This document shows positions 35,081 through 46,659 of a DNA stretch of 64,000 nt, piece after piece. The stretch lies in assembly GCA_035610835.1 (NCBI GenBank), contig CM069452.1:30182143-30246142 (forward strand). The letters run 5' to 3'. Made by a program: the position numbers and the translations under genes. This DNA comes from Ophiura sarsii (taxonomy: Eukaryota; Echinodermata; Ophiuroidea; Amphilepidida; Ophiuridae). Under the pieces are notes generated by a model. It was given only the letters and a program-made list of their open reading frames with translations. It ran no database searches and was not told the DNA's origin. How positions within the stretch are numbered: the stretch's first letter is position 1; each line of letters opens with the position of its first letter.

Positions 35081-35583
35081 CAGGGGCGTAACAGAGGTTG
35101 GTTGTCAGGGGGGGCACAGCCAAAAAAAATCCTTGTTAGAATAATTCCGTCCCGGAATTTTTCGTAAAAGGTTGCCCCAATTTTTTCCCCAGTCAGTCAC
35201 CTCGTGAATTTCACGTAAGGGGGGGGAGGCAGGGTCAAAAAAATTCGCACGGTCACAAAATTTCACACGGTCACAAAATTTCGAACGGTCACAAAATTTC
35301 GCAGTACAAAAAGCACAACATTCAACAATTTGTTGACTGTTGTGCTTTTTGTACTGCGAAATTTTCTTTCTTTCTATCTTTCCCTTTCTTCTTTTCTTTC
35401 TTTCACCTTTTTTTCTCCTTTTCCCTTTTCTTTTTCCTCCTTTTTCCTTTCTCTCTCTCTTTTCTTTCCCTTTCCCCCTTCTTTTCCTTTTTTCCCTTCC
35501 TCCCATTTTTCCTGGTGGGTAGGTTTGAATTTCCTGCTGAGCACCTTCAGGGGGGGGGGGCACTCCCGGCTGTTACGCCACTG
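35081..35583. mobile_element. hAT-type non-autonomous element with exact 8-bp TSD
   Basis: Ends are CAGGGGCGTAACAG and CTGTTACGCCACTG. GTTACGAA is duplicated exactly on both sides (35073-35080 and 35584-35591). An 8-bp duplication and CAG-NGGCG ends are hAT hallmarks. The interior has a long poly-pyrimidine block and a perfect-looking inverted repeat at about 35291-35365 (arms TTCGCAGTACAAAAAGCACA). The lysine/arginine-rich 152-residue minus-strand frame is a by-product of that block. Confidence 0.85.
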
Positions 35584-35954
35584 GTTACGAAACGATCTGA
35601 ACTTTTGTTTTGGTCATTAAAACTGTCAATCACAGTTCAATTGCTGATGATTAGCGGAAGCTGTCAATCATGCTCTGAATATGATTGACAGATTGTTTGT
35701 CTTTAACAGCTTTGTATGATAACCAGCTTTTAATTTCCTAATTGCTTGATTTTATGTTTTACACAATAACAACATTGAAACATTGAAGTTATTCTTTCAT
35801 TCACGTCTTAATAGTATAAATGATAAATCAGGCGTGCATTTTCAGCTGCCAATTATTTTCAGCCCATATTTAGCACTAGATCCGTGCTTTTAAGCATTGG
35901 TACAGTGCAACTTACCATAAATGCCCGTTTTAACCAACATCACTTATTATTTCA

Positions 35955-36905
35955 AGATACTTATAAAGCGCATTTCCCATGGACCAATGCGCTGTACATT
36001 AAAACACAATCTAAAATACAATATAGTTACAGCATGCAACAAAATAATGACACATGATATAATACATGACCTACTTATTACATCAGCAATTATGATAAAA
36101 ACAGATATATAAATATACAATTAAGAAACCAAAAAATATGCACAATGACTAGCAATTAATTTGGGAAAAGGTAGGTTTTTAAGAGCTTTTTAAAAGCTTT
36201 CACATTGGGAGCATCGCGTACATTATTTGGTAAGCTGTTCCACAACTTAGGACCATAAGCCGAAAATGATCTATCCCAGCTCTTTTTGTTTTGGGGATTT
36301 CTAGTCGGGAGAGATCATTCATGGACCTAAGGCCAGTACGGTTACACTTGTATTTGTGAAGCCGATCATGTAAATATGAAGGAGATGAGTCATGAAGACA
36401 GTTGTACACATGCACCAAGATCTTGAAATCTATCCTCTGCTGGACAGGCAACCAATGCAACTCGCGCAAGAGCGGCGCGGCACTAGTACGCTTACTTACT
36501 TGAAAAATTAGACGCGCCGCGCGATTTTGAAGCTTTTGGAGACGTTGCACTGCCTGATTAGAAAGACCGCATAAAAGCGAGTTGCCATAGTCCAGCCGAG
36601 ATAGGATCAGAGATCTTGCTGCATGTGCACAAGTAGTTTGGTCAATGAAACGACGTATTCTTGCAATGTTACGAATATGGAAATTTACACTTCGACATAA
36701 GGAACTTACATGTCTATTCATGGTGAGGCTATTGTCAAATACAATACCAAGGTTCTTAATTGAAGCAGAAGGCCTGACTACGGATCCACCAATATTCAAG
36801 GTAAGATGGGATATACCAGCTGCACATCGAGGAGAGGAAATCAAGAAAAACTCAGTTTTTGAGTCGTTCAGTTTACTTACATGGCAATAACAACAACACT
36901 TCTCT
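35955..36905 (-). pseudogene. 5'-truncated CR1/jockey-like LINE (polymerase C-terminus)
   Basis: A 236-residue minus-strand frame covers the region after the polymerase palm: LNDSKTEFFLIS, LGIVFDNSLTM, LILSRLDYGNSLL, LQNRAARLIF and LHWLPVQQRIDFKILV, all typical of the CR1/jockey lineage. The catalytic YxDD box is absent because the 5' part is missing. Near 36290 the frame breaks, and the usual GPKLWNSLP motif continues in another frame. The 3' region ends with GCGCATTTCCCATGG-type sequence shared with the 3852-4255 fragment. It is inactive and probably a truncated insertion in minus orientation. Confidence 0.85.
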
Positions 36906-37880
36906 TCCAATTAAGTCAAGTTTGAAAACACATGCCGTCAAAGCCTCAACGCAAATTTGTATTACAACTATTTTGCTAATTAAGCTCATTTGCATATGTT
37001 ATGCCTATTTAATTAGCATCTAGTCAAAAACACATTTGACTTTTTAGCTAAAGTACATCATGGAAGCCTGGGAATAAGATATAATGTGCATATTCTTAAT
37101 TCCGACATTTTTGTATGAGAAAATTAAAACATTTCGTTGTACTTTATTTAAATAATTTGCATAATAATTACCTATATTCGAGACTTTATTTGAACATAAC
37201 CATACCTATAATATGGGTTTGTGACCTATCAAATTAAAGCAACACAACAAAATGGTATGAGAACATTAATTTTATGATTTTGTTTTTGTTTTTAAACAGT
37301 AAAACTGCACATATTATTAGCAATGAGTATGCATTCTATACGCCCTCTTAGCTTTATTTGTATGCAAACAAATGATTCACCAGACATAACCACAGGGAAC
37401 GTGCATTTGAATCAACCGCGTTAGCACTGCACATGTCATTATGACCCCTACATACAAAGGGTGTGTGTGGTTTCATAGACCAGCTGCCTAGTATGTGCTT
37501 CTTGACATCCTTTTAGGTCTTTATACATTGAAGAAGTGTACTCAGTTGTGAAATCAAGGTCGGTTAAAAGCTAGCTTCTAGTTGGCTGGGCCATGATGGG
37601 TACTGAAACAAAGACCAAATACAAAGGAGGTTTAATAGAAATGTATAACAACATTAAAACTCACATACGGAGAGTAAATTATTTATTTGAACTTGAGTCA
37701 TTTAAAAGTATTTGGATCACATACTGAATTGGTTTAATTTTCATTTTTCATGGACCAAAAGGAGGTGGTGTATAACCAATTAAAATAAAGGGCGTTTATG
37801 GTAAGTTGCACTGTAGTATATAGATACCCTGCTATAGCGTTGGGTAGGTACTAGTACATCCACCACCCATATGTGTTCAT
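36906..37880. other. No gene seen
   Basis: AT-rich spacer without recognisable features. Confidence 0.45.
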
Positions 37881-37884
37881 CTTG

Positions 37885-38085
37885 ACGCAAGCATTGCTCT
37901 TGACATAAAAGGCGCTTTCGACAAAGTATGGCACAATAGACTCTGCTCAAAACTGATGTCAAAGGGTGTTACCAGAGACTGTTTTCATGGGTACACACCT
38001 ACTTATCCGATAGATCTATTGATGTCGTCATGTTGGGACGAACATCCAAAACAGGATATTTTGTCAATCTGGATTCTGAAAGTCC
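37885..38085 (+). pseudogene. LINE reverse-transcriptase fragment, motif A region
   Basis: The plus strand encodes ALDIKGAFDKVWHNRLCSKL, the motif A region of a non-LTR reverse transcriptase with its first catalytic aspartate. After a one-base slip near 37982 it continues HTYLSDRSIDVVMLGRTSKT. Sequence then runs into poly-T. The element is missing everything before and after. Wording and orientation suggest the same LINE family as 42650-43396, which starts where this fragment ends. Confidence 0.8.
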
Positions 38086-38098
38086 AATTTATTCCAAT

Positions 38099-38190
38099 TT
38101 TTTTTTTTTTTTTTTTTTTTTTTCTCTAATTTTTTTCAAATTAAGTTTCAAATTTTCAAATTTTCCATCCACAATTTTTTTTTTTTTTAA
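38099..38190. repeat. T homopolymer tracts
   Basis: Runs of about 24 T at 38099 and 12 T at 38177, with AAATTT-rich sequence between. Confidence 0.8.
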
Positions 38191-38383
38191 AAATTGAATG
38201 CACAAACATACAATTGGATTTGAAAGAGGGAAAATTTGAAGTCCACAGTACTTCCTCAATACAAAACATGTGTAGCTAAGCATGATTATCATTCATGGTT
38301 TTGCCATCATATTTGGGCTTACATGTTGCCAATGGTTTTCCTTACAAGCCCAATTGTACCAAAACAACAACAATGCAAGGCAA

Positions 38384-38858
38384 CAGTGGCGTAACTAGAC
38401 TTTTTCATTTGGGGGGGGGCAAGAAGGGGCAGTGACTTGAAATGGGGGGGCTCCTAAGATTTGTTTAGTCAAGTGATGCGCGCGTAGCGCGCGAAAATTT
38501 TTGGCTTTACAGCTATTTTTTGGACAATTGAGCTACATTTTGGCTCTAAACAAGCTTGTACCAGAGAATATTTCATTTTTGGAAAACATATGCGCGCGTA
38601 GCGCGCGAAATTTTTTCATATGTGTACTTTCGACCATCATAATTCCATGATTCCTTTCGTCAAATGAACCGACAGTGCCAATCTCAACCGACACGATGTC
38701 ATTATTGGGGGGGATTTGGTGTGTACTTTGTTTGTAAATTTCATTTACAGCCGTACTTGATTTCATTTGGGGGGGCAAGCGGGGGGGCAAGGGTTCCAAG
38801 TGGGGGGGGGGGGGGGGGGGCTCCCGCCCCCCCTGCCCCCCCGCTGGTTACGCCACTG
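38384..38858. mobile_element. hAT-type non-autonomous element with exact 8-bp TSD
   Basis: Ends CAGTGGCGTAACTAG and CTGGTTACGCCACTG are inverted. CAAGGCAA is duplicated exactly at 38376-38383 and 38859-38866. The interior shares CGCGCGTAGCGCGCGAA and GACAGTGCCAATCTCAACCG with the elements at 50428-50697 and 59756-60126. G-runs lie near both ends. No transposase. Confidence 0.9.
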
Positions 38859-38866
38859 CAAGGCAA

Positions 38867-39735
38867 AAAACCCACATGTTTTACTTCCATTCAATGTTAC
38901 TGTTAGCGCACTATTTCAAGCGGTTGACTATTTCAAGCGGTCGACATACGTGCAGTTTTGTCATGCAATGTATGTACGCTTTCACGTCTCGTAGACATGC
39001 AAGTTTGTGCGTAATGTTGAAATGTCCATGTCAAATCTATGCATGCAGTACTATAATACCAGTAGTTATTAAGTGTGCTCCAGCACAGCATTCGATATAT
39101 CCAACAAATGTTCATAATATGATTACTGCAGATCTTTGATTTTGATCCCATGGTGACATTGTCAGATCAGCAGAGTGTGCGCGCTAAGATTAAAAAGGGC
39201 GCATCGGTCCGAACTCGTCATTCGTCTTTGGTATATGTTCCACTTGCCATAACAAAATCAGAGTAAAAACCAATGTCATCTGCATGATTATTACAGTCTA
39301 TGGTACCTACACAGTGCAGCTATGCTATATGTAAGGCAAACAGCAAGTGTTTCCAAAATGTAATGCAAATGCACCCAAAAAGGTTCCTGAAATCGCACAA
39401 AAAAGGGAAATGCAGCCCAAATAATGTGCAAACAGGTAAAAGCAGCCCAAATAATGTGCAATTAAGAACAACATGACAAGAATTGGGCTACATAATGGTC
39501 CAATGAGTGAAGACAACAAGGCATCCTAAAGTTCTGAGTAAACATGTGTGATTAATGGCATACATGTGCTGTGTGTCCAGGCAGGGTCACCAAGTGTTAC
39601 CAACTATAATAGCCCAATTATGTAATGAACAATAGATTTCCCTATATATTATTTCAATTGACAAACCTTATCATCACAAATGCACCTCATTGGGCCAAAA
39701 AGATCAGCCACAGACAAAAAGTAATCACAACATAA
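38867..39735. other. No gene seen
   Basis: No coding segment recognised. A short GCAGCCCAAATAATGTGCAA word is repeated at about 39413 and 39444. Confidence 0.45.
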
Positions 39736-39961
39736 TACTGTAAAAGTGGAAATGTTTGCGCTACATTTATTTTCGCGCTTTTCGCGCTCAAATCAGCAAG
39801 CCGAAAATTAAAACGCGCGAATATATTCATTTTGTATAGGTCTGTCTATGCATGGAAGTATGCATGGAACCTCAAAATCGCGAAAATAAAAACAAGCAAA
39901 ATTGTTCAAAATGTGCAATGCGCGAAGATTTACACGCGTGAACATTTCCACTTTTACAGTA
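39736..39961. mobile_element. 226-bp TA-flanked MITE
   Basis: Ends TACTGTAAAAGTGGAAATGTT and AACATTTCCACTTTTACAGTA are nearly perfect inverted repeats of about 27 bp, with TA at the outer edges. The interior is rich in CGCG and AAAATTTTCGC-like words. It is a short non-autonomous element, probably Tc1/mariner-type. Confidence 0.85.
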
Positions 39962-40047
39962 CCTGTCATGATATGACATAGGGCCTAGCTAGCTTTCTAG
40001 AATTAATATTTTTAAACCGTGAAGAGTTTTTTAAGCGATTAAGTTAT

Positions 40048-40631
40048 CGCCTGCCTGCCTGCCTGCCTGCCTGCTGTCTGAAGCACAGAAAATGAACGCG
40101 CAAACCATTGCGTGTTTTGTCAGAGCAATTGCTGTACCGACAGATTTTTATGAGCTCAAATTACCCCCCCCCCTCCCCCAATGAGCTCAAATTACCCCCC
40201 CCCTCCCCTAATGAGCTCAAATTACCCCCCCCTTTTTGTTTGAGACAAACAAATTGAATTCAGTTTTGTATGGAATATTAGAAATTTGTAACATTTATTT
40301 TAAATTTGAGGGGTTTTTTTTGGAAAATTATTGAATTTTTTTGAAATTATTTGAAAATGTGAACAAAATATTGCAATTTTTGAATGTTTTGGGGGAAAAA
40401 ATGTGAAAATTATGAAAAAAAAATGTGAACATTAATGCAATTTTTGAATGGTTTTGGAAAAAAGTGAAAATTAATGCATTTGTTGAATGTTTTTGAAAAA
40501 AAGTGAAAATTAAAGCATTATTTGAATGTTTTTGAAAAAAAGTGAAAATTAATGCATTTTTTGAATGTTTTTGAAAACAATAGGTGAAAATTCACCTAAA
40601 ATTAATATGACCGACCGACCGACCGACCGAT
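40048..40631. repeat. Cluster of simple and minisatellite repeats
   Basis: Five repeats in series: (CCTG)n at about 40050-40073; three units of AATGAGCTCAAATTACCCC at about 40150-40230; a T/A-rich 36-40 bp minisatellite (TTTGAATGTTTTTGAAAAAA) at about 40320-40590, four or more units; and (ACCG)n at about 40610-40631. Confidence 0.8.
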
Positions 40632-40685
40632 GTAGGCATTGAACCCGGGTCACAGTGGTTTCAGGCAAGCAAGTCGCGCAACGCT

Positions 40686-41235
40686 GTGCATGTTACGGTT
40701 ACGCGCCAGCCACATGGGACGCTGAGGAATCATCGTCGCGCATCAGCCGCCATCACGGTGCGAGAGTTGAAACAATGTCAACTATATAATCATCCGTCGA
40801 CGTCGACCGATGCGCAACGACGGGGGTATGAACATGCCTTTTTTGGGCTACATACCAACCGATGCATTCTCTATGGGCTCAATGAAAATTGGGCCAATTG
40901 GGGTGTACGTCAGTGGGGGAGGGGGTTATTCAGTGCGATCAGTAAGGATGATGCAGTGAAATCACTGTATCGAGGAAGACAAAATTGACTATAGACGCGT
41001 GACTACAGGACGCTTTGCATTGCTGATCGAGCGAAAAACAGGGAGGGCGCATGGAAAAGGGCCATGGGAATATTTGTTTGGGTCGGGTCAGCGGAACCAT
41101 GGAATTGCCCAGGCTTGTCGCAGACCATTTGTATGTGGGGGTTACTGCATGTGTGATGCCAGCACCATGTCAGCGCAGCGGTCAACAGGATCGAGGACTA
41201 CGTCGCTCAGCATTGTGTTGCAAATGTGTCTAATA
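40686..41235 (+). pseudogene. Decayed Tc1-like transposase
   Basis: A frame from 40686 contains RNHRRASAAITVRELKQ and later NENWANWGVRQWGRGLFS. The NWGVRQWGRVLFSDES motif is the block around the first catalytic aspartate of Tc1-like DDE transposases; here the residues after FS are altered and the aspartate is lost. The 5' helix-turn-helix region is only hinted at, and frames change at about 40988. The stretch is clearly more GC-rich than its neighbours, as for a coding relic. TIRs were not identified. Confidence rests mainly on the single WGVRQWGR block. Confidence 0.5.
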
Positions 41236-41249
41236 TACACTAGACTAAT

Positions 41250-41496
41250 TAAGGCCAACAAAAAAAAAACTGTTTAGCGTCCCCTCCCGCTTCCTTTTTG
41301 CTTGGGGTCCGCTTCAATTTTTTTTTTCTCTCTTAATTTCAGTCATAACTTTTTCAGGTTCCCAAAGTTTATCGCTTTCCAGGCCAATTTGTACTAAAAG
41401 TGGGGGGAAAAAAGAAGAAGGAAAAAAGGGCCTCTTCCTTCCTTTTTTGAAAAAAAGTCACAACGCTAAACATGTTTTAATTTTTACTTTGCCTAA
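41250..41496. mobile_element. TIR element, TTAGGCC-type ends, copy 3 (short)
   Basis: Left TTAAGGCCAACA-A(n)-CTGTTTAGCGT; right, reverse-complemented, TTAGGCAAAGT...AACATGTTTAGCGT. This is the same end style as at 9561 and 16342 but only 247 bp. No coding. Confidence 0.65.
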
Positions 41497-42640
41497 TTCA
41501 AGCTGTACTGCGTGTTTAAATTAATAAAATAAATCCTCAGCGTTGAAAGATATTGAACTTGGGACAAGGTTTCTGATTTGAACCCACTTAGATCAGAGAA
41601 CATGAGCAACCTCGAGTAGGCCTATTTTGCTGGGCTCGGGAGTGAGTCGGACTCGAGATTTTAGAAACAGAAATTTAAGCTTATTACTCAAATGTGGCAA
41701 TGTGTGAAATACAATTACGCCTGTAATGCAATGGGTTATTTTAACATAGATTTGGTTAGAAAAAAATAGTATTCGATTTCCAAGATGAATTCCCACCTTA
41801 TTTCACCAAGTCTCAAAACACTCACTTTCCCTATTCGTCGAAAGTTTACAGACTGAAGGGAGCACGCAACTAATTAGCTCCCCATAGGCTTTACACACAA
41901 ATGTCGGCCTATTATAAAACCGCTCTATTTCAAAACTTCACCAGTCAATTTTGTGAAAACTTGCAATCTTATGCCATAAACGCTTATTTATAACATATCT
42001 GAATATCAAGGAAAGTTATTCGTCACATTTTTCAGTAAATACCGCTGAATTGGGAAGTATTAATTTCATCACCTAATTTTCAGTCCTCAGGCTGGGATGC
42101 AAAAATGGCGGTAAATCGGTGGATAAAATTATAATCAAGCTCAAATCATCCCGTTTCTTTTACAAACTTCACGTACATATTCCACACAACACATACATGC
42201 AACATTCGAGAGGACAGTGCCAGCTAATGTGTCGATTTCGCACACTTTTTGTGCTTTATAGGAACTATTGCTGTACTCAACTTTTGGCCGGAAGTGGATT
42301 TCTAGACTGAATTAGTTGTGTGCGCCTTTCATTATAATGACGTGCCAGAGAGTATGGGACGGGAAGGCAAAATTAATTACTTGATTCAGTCAATTTATTC
42401 CTTTCACGTAATCATTTAACTTTTAATATTTTAATTCATGACACTGAGATGGGTGGGGCATGCATTGACCCCCCCCCCCCCCCCACTTACACACATCAAT
42501 GTTTATTTCTGGGGGGGGGGGGGGCAAAACTAGGATGATTACTTTCTTTCACATTTTTTCTTCTTTCTATCTATTCTCAAATGTTCTTGTTTTTTCTTAA
42601 TTTCAAATTTTTGAAAGAAATCTGGACTTTTCGAGGTCCA
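41497..42640. other. No gene; poly-C/poly-G pair
   Basis: About 17 C at 42470 and about 15 G at 42511 flank ACTTACACACATCAATG, an imperfect palindrome. No gene or complete element recognised. Confidence 0.5.
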
Positions 42641-42649
42641 TTCCGACAC

Positions 42650-43396
42650 GAGAGCCTGTTCCAACACTGCACCCATAAATGCATCTGTACCACAAGGATC
42701 TATCCTTGGTCCACTACTGATTTCTGTGTTCACTTCATTGATGACCTTGTGGATGTATGTGACAACGAGCTCTATCTGTACGCTGACGATTCAACACTCT
42801 TCGCACCCATTACGTCTTCAACATACGAGCTCCGATGCAGTAGCTTCTAGCTTTAACAGTGATCTAAGCAATATGAAAGCATGGGCTGATAAATGGAAAG
42901 TGACCTTTGAGCCTACCAAGTGCAAGACCATGGAAATCTCCAGGAAGAGAACCCCATCCCAATTTGAACTCTACTTTGGTGACTGCAAACTACCGTCTGC
43001 AGATACACTATAAATCTTGGGTGTTACCGTTGATAGCAAGTTGACTTGGTCAAAACACATTTCGGCTATCTCAAACAAACCTGGCCAGAAGCTCGGCGCT
43101 CTTCGCAAGGTCGCAAATAAATTGACGGCCGTAGGCAGATTGACTGTGTACAAATCACAAGTCCGTAGCGGATCTCTTCGGTCGATCTCCCTACGCTCGC
43201 AGAATGGAACCAGTGCTACCCATATTTAGCGTTTGTACCTTGATTGTAATCTGTTTTATCTTGTTTTTAGTAATTTTTCCTCAATTTTACCTGAGCCGCT
43301 TACACTCTTGAATATTTTTTCCATTACCTGGTACCTTTCTCATGAACTATTATTACAGTTGTGGTTTTTAAATGTCTAATAAAATAAATCAAATCC
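42650..43396 (+). pseudogene. LINE reverse-transcriptase relic with YADD box
   Basis: Encodes, in broken frames, a VPQGSILGPLL block (about 42690-42720), FIDDLVDVCDNELYLYADD with the YADD catalytic box at 42779-42790, AWADKWKVTFEPTKCKTM, and LGVTVDSKLTWSKHI. There is a frame change near 42830, an in-frame stop at 43011, and a deletion after KSQVRS near 43165. The 3' end (about 43230-43396) ends AATAAAATAAATCAAATCC. The element is dead. Its beginning would join onto the motif A fragment at 37885-38085 in the same family and orientation. Confidence 0.85.
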
Positions 43397-44966
43397 AAGA
43401 ACATACTGCCGTTGTCAATTTGTGAACAGGTGTGTCTCCACAATGTTTCATCTGCGTAAGTGTTATTGGCATGAAATCTAAAAATAACTTGTTCAAATTA
43501 TATTTTGTTGTTGAAAGGAATTACCTTGAGATATTCGGTGATTCGGTGATAGAATGCAAACAGACGACAATCACAATGCCCGTTTGTAAATTGATCATAA
43601 CATTCGTGTTGCTGGTCGGAGTCCTGTAGAGGATGATAAAAACGCTCTTTGATTCTTGTCACCGAATCTTGTCAGTAATGATGATAAATGTTCCCATTAT
43701 CGACACATTAGCGCTGCTGATACTTTTCGCATTCCATTGAATGTATATTTCACCTTGCAGCTATTGCATTAAAAGCACCATTACAATAAATTGCATCACT
43801 TAATGTTAATCTGGCAAATCTGGAAGAGGAGCTATCTATAGAATTAGTTTGTATTTGGAAGCGAGTTAATTGGTTAAAATGACCACCAAAACGACACTAT
43901 ATTAATCACACGAATGACTGCGGTGTTATACAAAATTGGTATCGGTATAGTAACCACTTTATTGATGTACAATCATGACATAGTTAAGCTGTGTAGTTTT
44001 TTTTTTTCTCTTTATAATAAACATACGCAAAACAGTATTGAAGAGATTCAAAAGTCGACTCATTAGCCGTATTGAAAATAAAAATAGATTCTCGTTTCCT
44101 CACCCTCTATCTTCAATTGGCTGGATTGGTTTTCGTTTACGGTGCTATTTGAGTTTTGAATAAATTATCATTAATCACAAGTGTTTTCGTTTCATGTTTT
44201 GCGCATGACATCAATGTCGCACCTCAACGCACCATATCTCACTATTAATCTCTGAAGAAGCTTGAGGATGAGAATCGAACATTATTTGATTATTTTAAAA
44301 TACTATAACATGTTGGGCTACATACATGTAGTTCATCATTCAAGAAAAATCCACCAACTGCGGTCCCGACATTCCTAACTCAAACGTCTAAGTTGTTGCA
44401 AATACAAATACTCTAGACCCAATTCCCAATTATTTAGTTTGTGTCGTATATCGCTGTGACTCTGAAAATGTTGTTGTGCATATTAAGTCACACATTTACA
44501 TTGAACATAATAATTATGGAAGGAACTACAAAATAATTGACATGATCGGTTTATGAATAGGTATGAGGTGTAATAACTTATTGAATGGGAGTAATTATGT
44601 CGATTAAGGTTTGGATAAATGCTCTTTCGGTAAAAGAAATATTGTGTAAGGAGTACCAATTCTATCCTCGATCTCATTTCTATGTATAATTGGGTATATC
44701 ACTGACCATGACTAGTGTCACATTATATTTAAATAATATATCTTTAATTAATCTTTAAAGGTGATGCACTTTTCTTTATTGACTCAAGTATGTCTATTAT
44801 GGGGAATATATGAGACAAGTTGATCAAATGATATAGTTTTATTTGCGAGTTGCTACTCTTCATTGCGTATAACATAGTTATTAATCTGTCTTTTGCTCTA
44901 TAGTCAAACTCTTCGTCTACATAACTCTAAGCACTTTTTAAGTGTGGTACCGGATTATGGAATTAA
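43397..44966. other. No gene seen
   Basis: AT-rich with no recognisable features. Confidence 0.45.
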
Positions 44967-44967
44967 A

Positions 44968-45285
44968 ATATGTACTTTAGGTCTGAGATACTGAAACGTA
45001 TTAGTAGGCCTATCGTCCAATACTGGAACACTCAGTATCGTTCGATACTGGTACAAAGTCACTGTTATCATTCGATACTGGAACAGTATCATTCGATACT
45101 GGCACATATAAAATGTTCAAGTATTGCCCGATACTGAAACAAATGTTTTTAGCAGTATCGACCGATAATGGTACATGTCGATGATCCAGTATCCGTCGAT
45201 ACTGGTAATGATGTGTTCATGGCCCGATACCGGAACATAAGATCGTGCCAGTATTGTTCACAAATATACATCTTTTAACCTGAAA
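44968..45285. mobile_element. Palindrome-array element P2
   Basis: Starts TATGTACTTTAGGTCTGAG and contains about eight units of the CCAGTATCG-NN-CGATACTGG type, spaced about 30-40 bp (for example CAGTATCGTTCGATACTGG at about 45031). The expected right end is missing. Sequence after about 45285 matches, inverted, the flank near 1600-1660. Open frames across it are by-products of the repeat. Confidence 0.7.
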
Positions 45286-45353
45286 GGGTCACCATTCACC
45301 CGATTTATGATTATTGAACAGAATCCATTTAAACTCAAATGTGCCTGCGGAAA

Positions 45354-45731
45354 AAGTGTACTTAAGGTCTCAGTTATGGCATCGCACGATAATGGTACAT
45401 CAAATTTGCCCGTATCGCTCGATACTGGTACCATATTATTGTTCCAGTATTGTCCGATACTCGAACACCAAATTGTGTTACAGTATCGAGCGATACTGGA
45501 ACGTGTTTATGTTCCAGTATCGGGTACATATGTACCAGTAGTGATTTGTCCCAGTATTGAACGATACTGGTACATACTTGTGTTGCAGTATCGCCCAATA
45601 CTGGAACATTTTATATGTGCCACTATTGCCCGATACCGGAATACTGACTTTGTACCAGTATCGAATGATACCGGGTGTTCCAGTATCGGACGCTACTAGT
45701 GCAGTCCATAGTCTGAGACCTAATAAGTAAA
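45354..45731. mobile_element. Palindrome-array element P3 (both ends present)
   Basis: Left GTGTACTTAAGGTCTCAG and right CTGAGACCTAATAAGTAAAC are inverted ends. Between them are about ten imperfect palindromes. Both TATCG and TATTG versions of the half-site occur, consistent with CpG decay. Spacers are mostly variants of GGAAC-N(about 8)-GTTCC. Several long overlapping frames on both strands follow from the repeat and do not look like real proteins. Confidence 0.75.
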
Positions 45732-46092
45732 CTTTCCCCTGCCTGCTCATGAGGCACATTTACATTTACAAGCTTCTGCAGCATTAATTAACAATCATAA
45801 TATTATAGGATATTCTCAGATCCCACCCACTCTTCCACCAGACCTTCAGAAAGCATGAAGCCTTAACTTCCGTATATTTTCTCAAATTATTTCACTTAAA
45901 ATTTGTCATTATACAATCCTTCTCTAGTTATTTTCCTATCCTGATATTTTTTCTCTCGTGCTAAAACATTTAAATAAATCGTCAAATGAATGAGTGGTAT
46001 TCCACCGAGTTTGCATATTATTAGTGCTATCAACTTCAATCCTGTCATTTATCTTGTTAATAATGTTTTAAATATATCGAGCAATGCGCGGA

Positions 46093-46194
46093 ACAAAACA
46101 TTCCTGTATCGAACCAATATCGAGCAATACTGGCAACTTTCATGTTCTAGTATTGAACGATACTGGTATATCAGTATCTGGGACCTAAAGTACA
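46093..46194. repeat. Short palindrome-array remnant P4
   Basis: Contains AATATCGAGCAATACTGG, AGTATTGAACGATACTGG and the right end ATCTGGGACCTAAAGTAC, identical in style to the ends of P1 and P5. A poly-C run follows at 46195. Sequence between P3 and P4 (45732-46092) shows no gene. Confidence 0.65.
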
Positions 46195-46659
46195 CCCCCC
46201 CCCCCTGGGTCTTACCCACACGAAAGTACGCCCTCTCCTAATGAACTGTGTCCACCATTCTTCTACATGAACTGGAATGAACTGTTGGCCAGTCTGAGCT
46301 GAGACACTCATGTAATAACATTTACAAGCTGACGCAAATGAATACATTGCATGCTACGATTTAATCAAATCAATTATATCATATGTGCTGTTATCCATTG
46401 ACTATAATCTGTATCCTTATTTATAAAAAAAAGTGAAGATATTATTGGAATTCTGTCATGTTTGTAGGAGTAGGAGCAGCTGTACTAAAATGACACTTAA
46501 TGGAAATTCAATGCATATCTGAATGATTTTATCTAAATGATTTTATCGTGAACAAGTAAATTCATCATGTGGGGCAATTGATGAGTAAATTATTTCTTCT
46601 TAACACATGTATGTACGGCGTGTATGGTTGCATTAGTCGACGAAAAATCCCTTGTTTAA

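Noticed and set aside
35105..35563. 152-residue lysine/arginine/glutamate-rich minus-strand frame
   Set aside because: Product of the poly-pyrimidine block and repeats inside an hAT-type element.
40630..40660. Minus-strand GGGTTCAATGCC, tRNA-like B-box
   Set aside because: Flanked by an ACCG microsatellite and no tRNA body.
45307..45759. Overlapping open frames of 75-130 residues on both strands rich in repeated tyrosine/isoleucine motifs
   Set aside because: They are translations of the palindrome array; each frame simply reads the same repeat.
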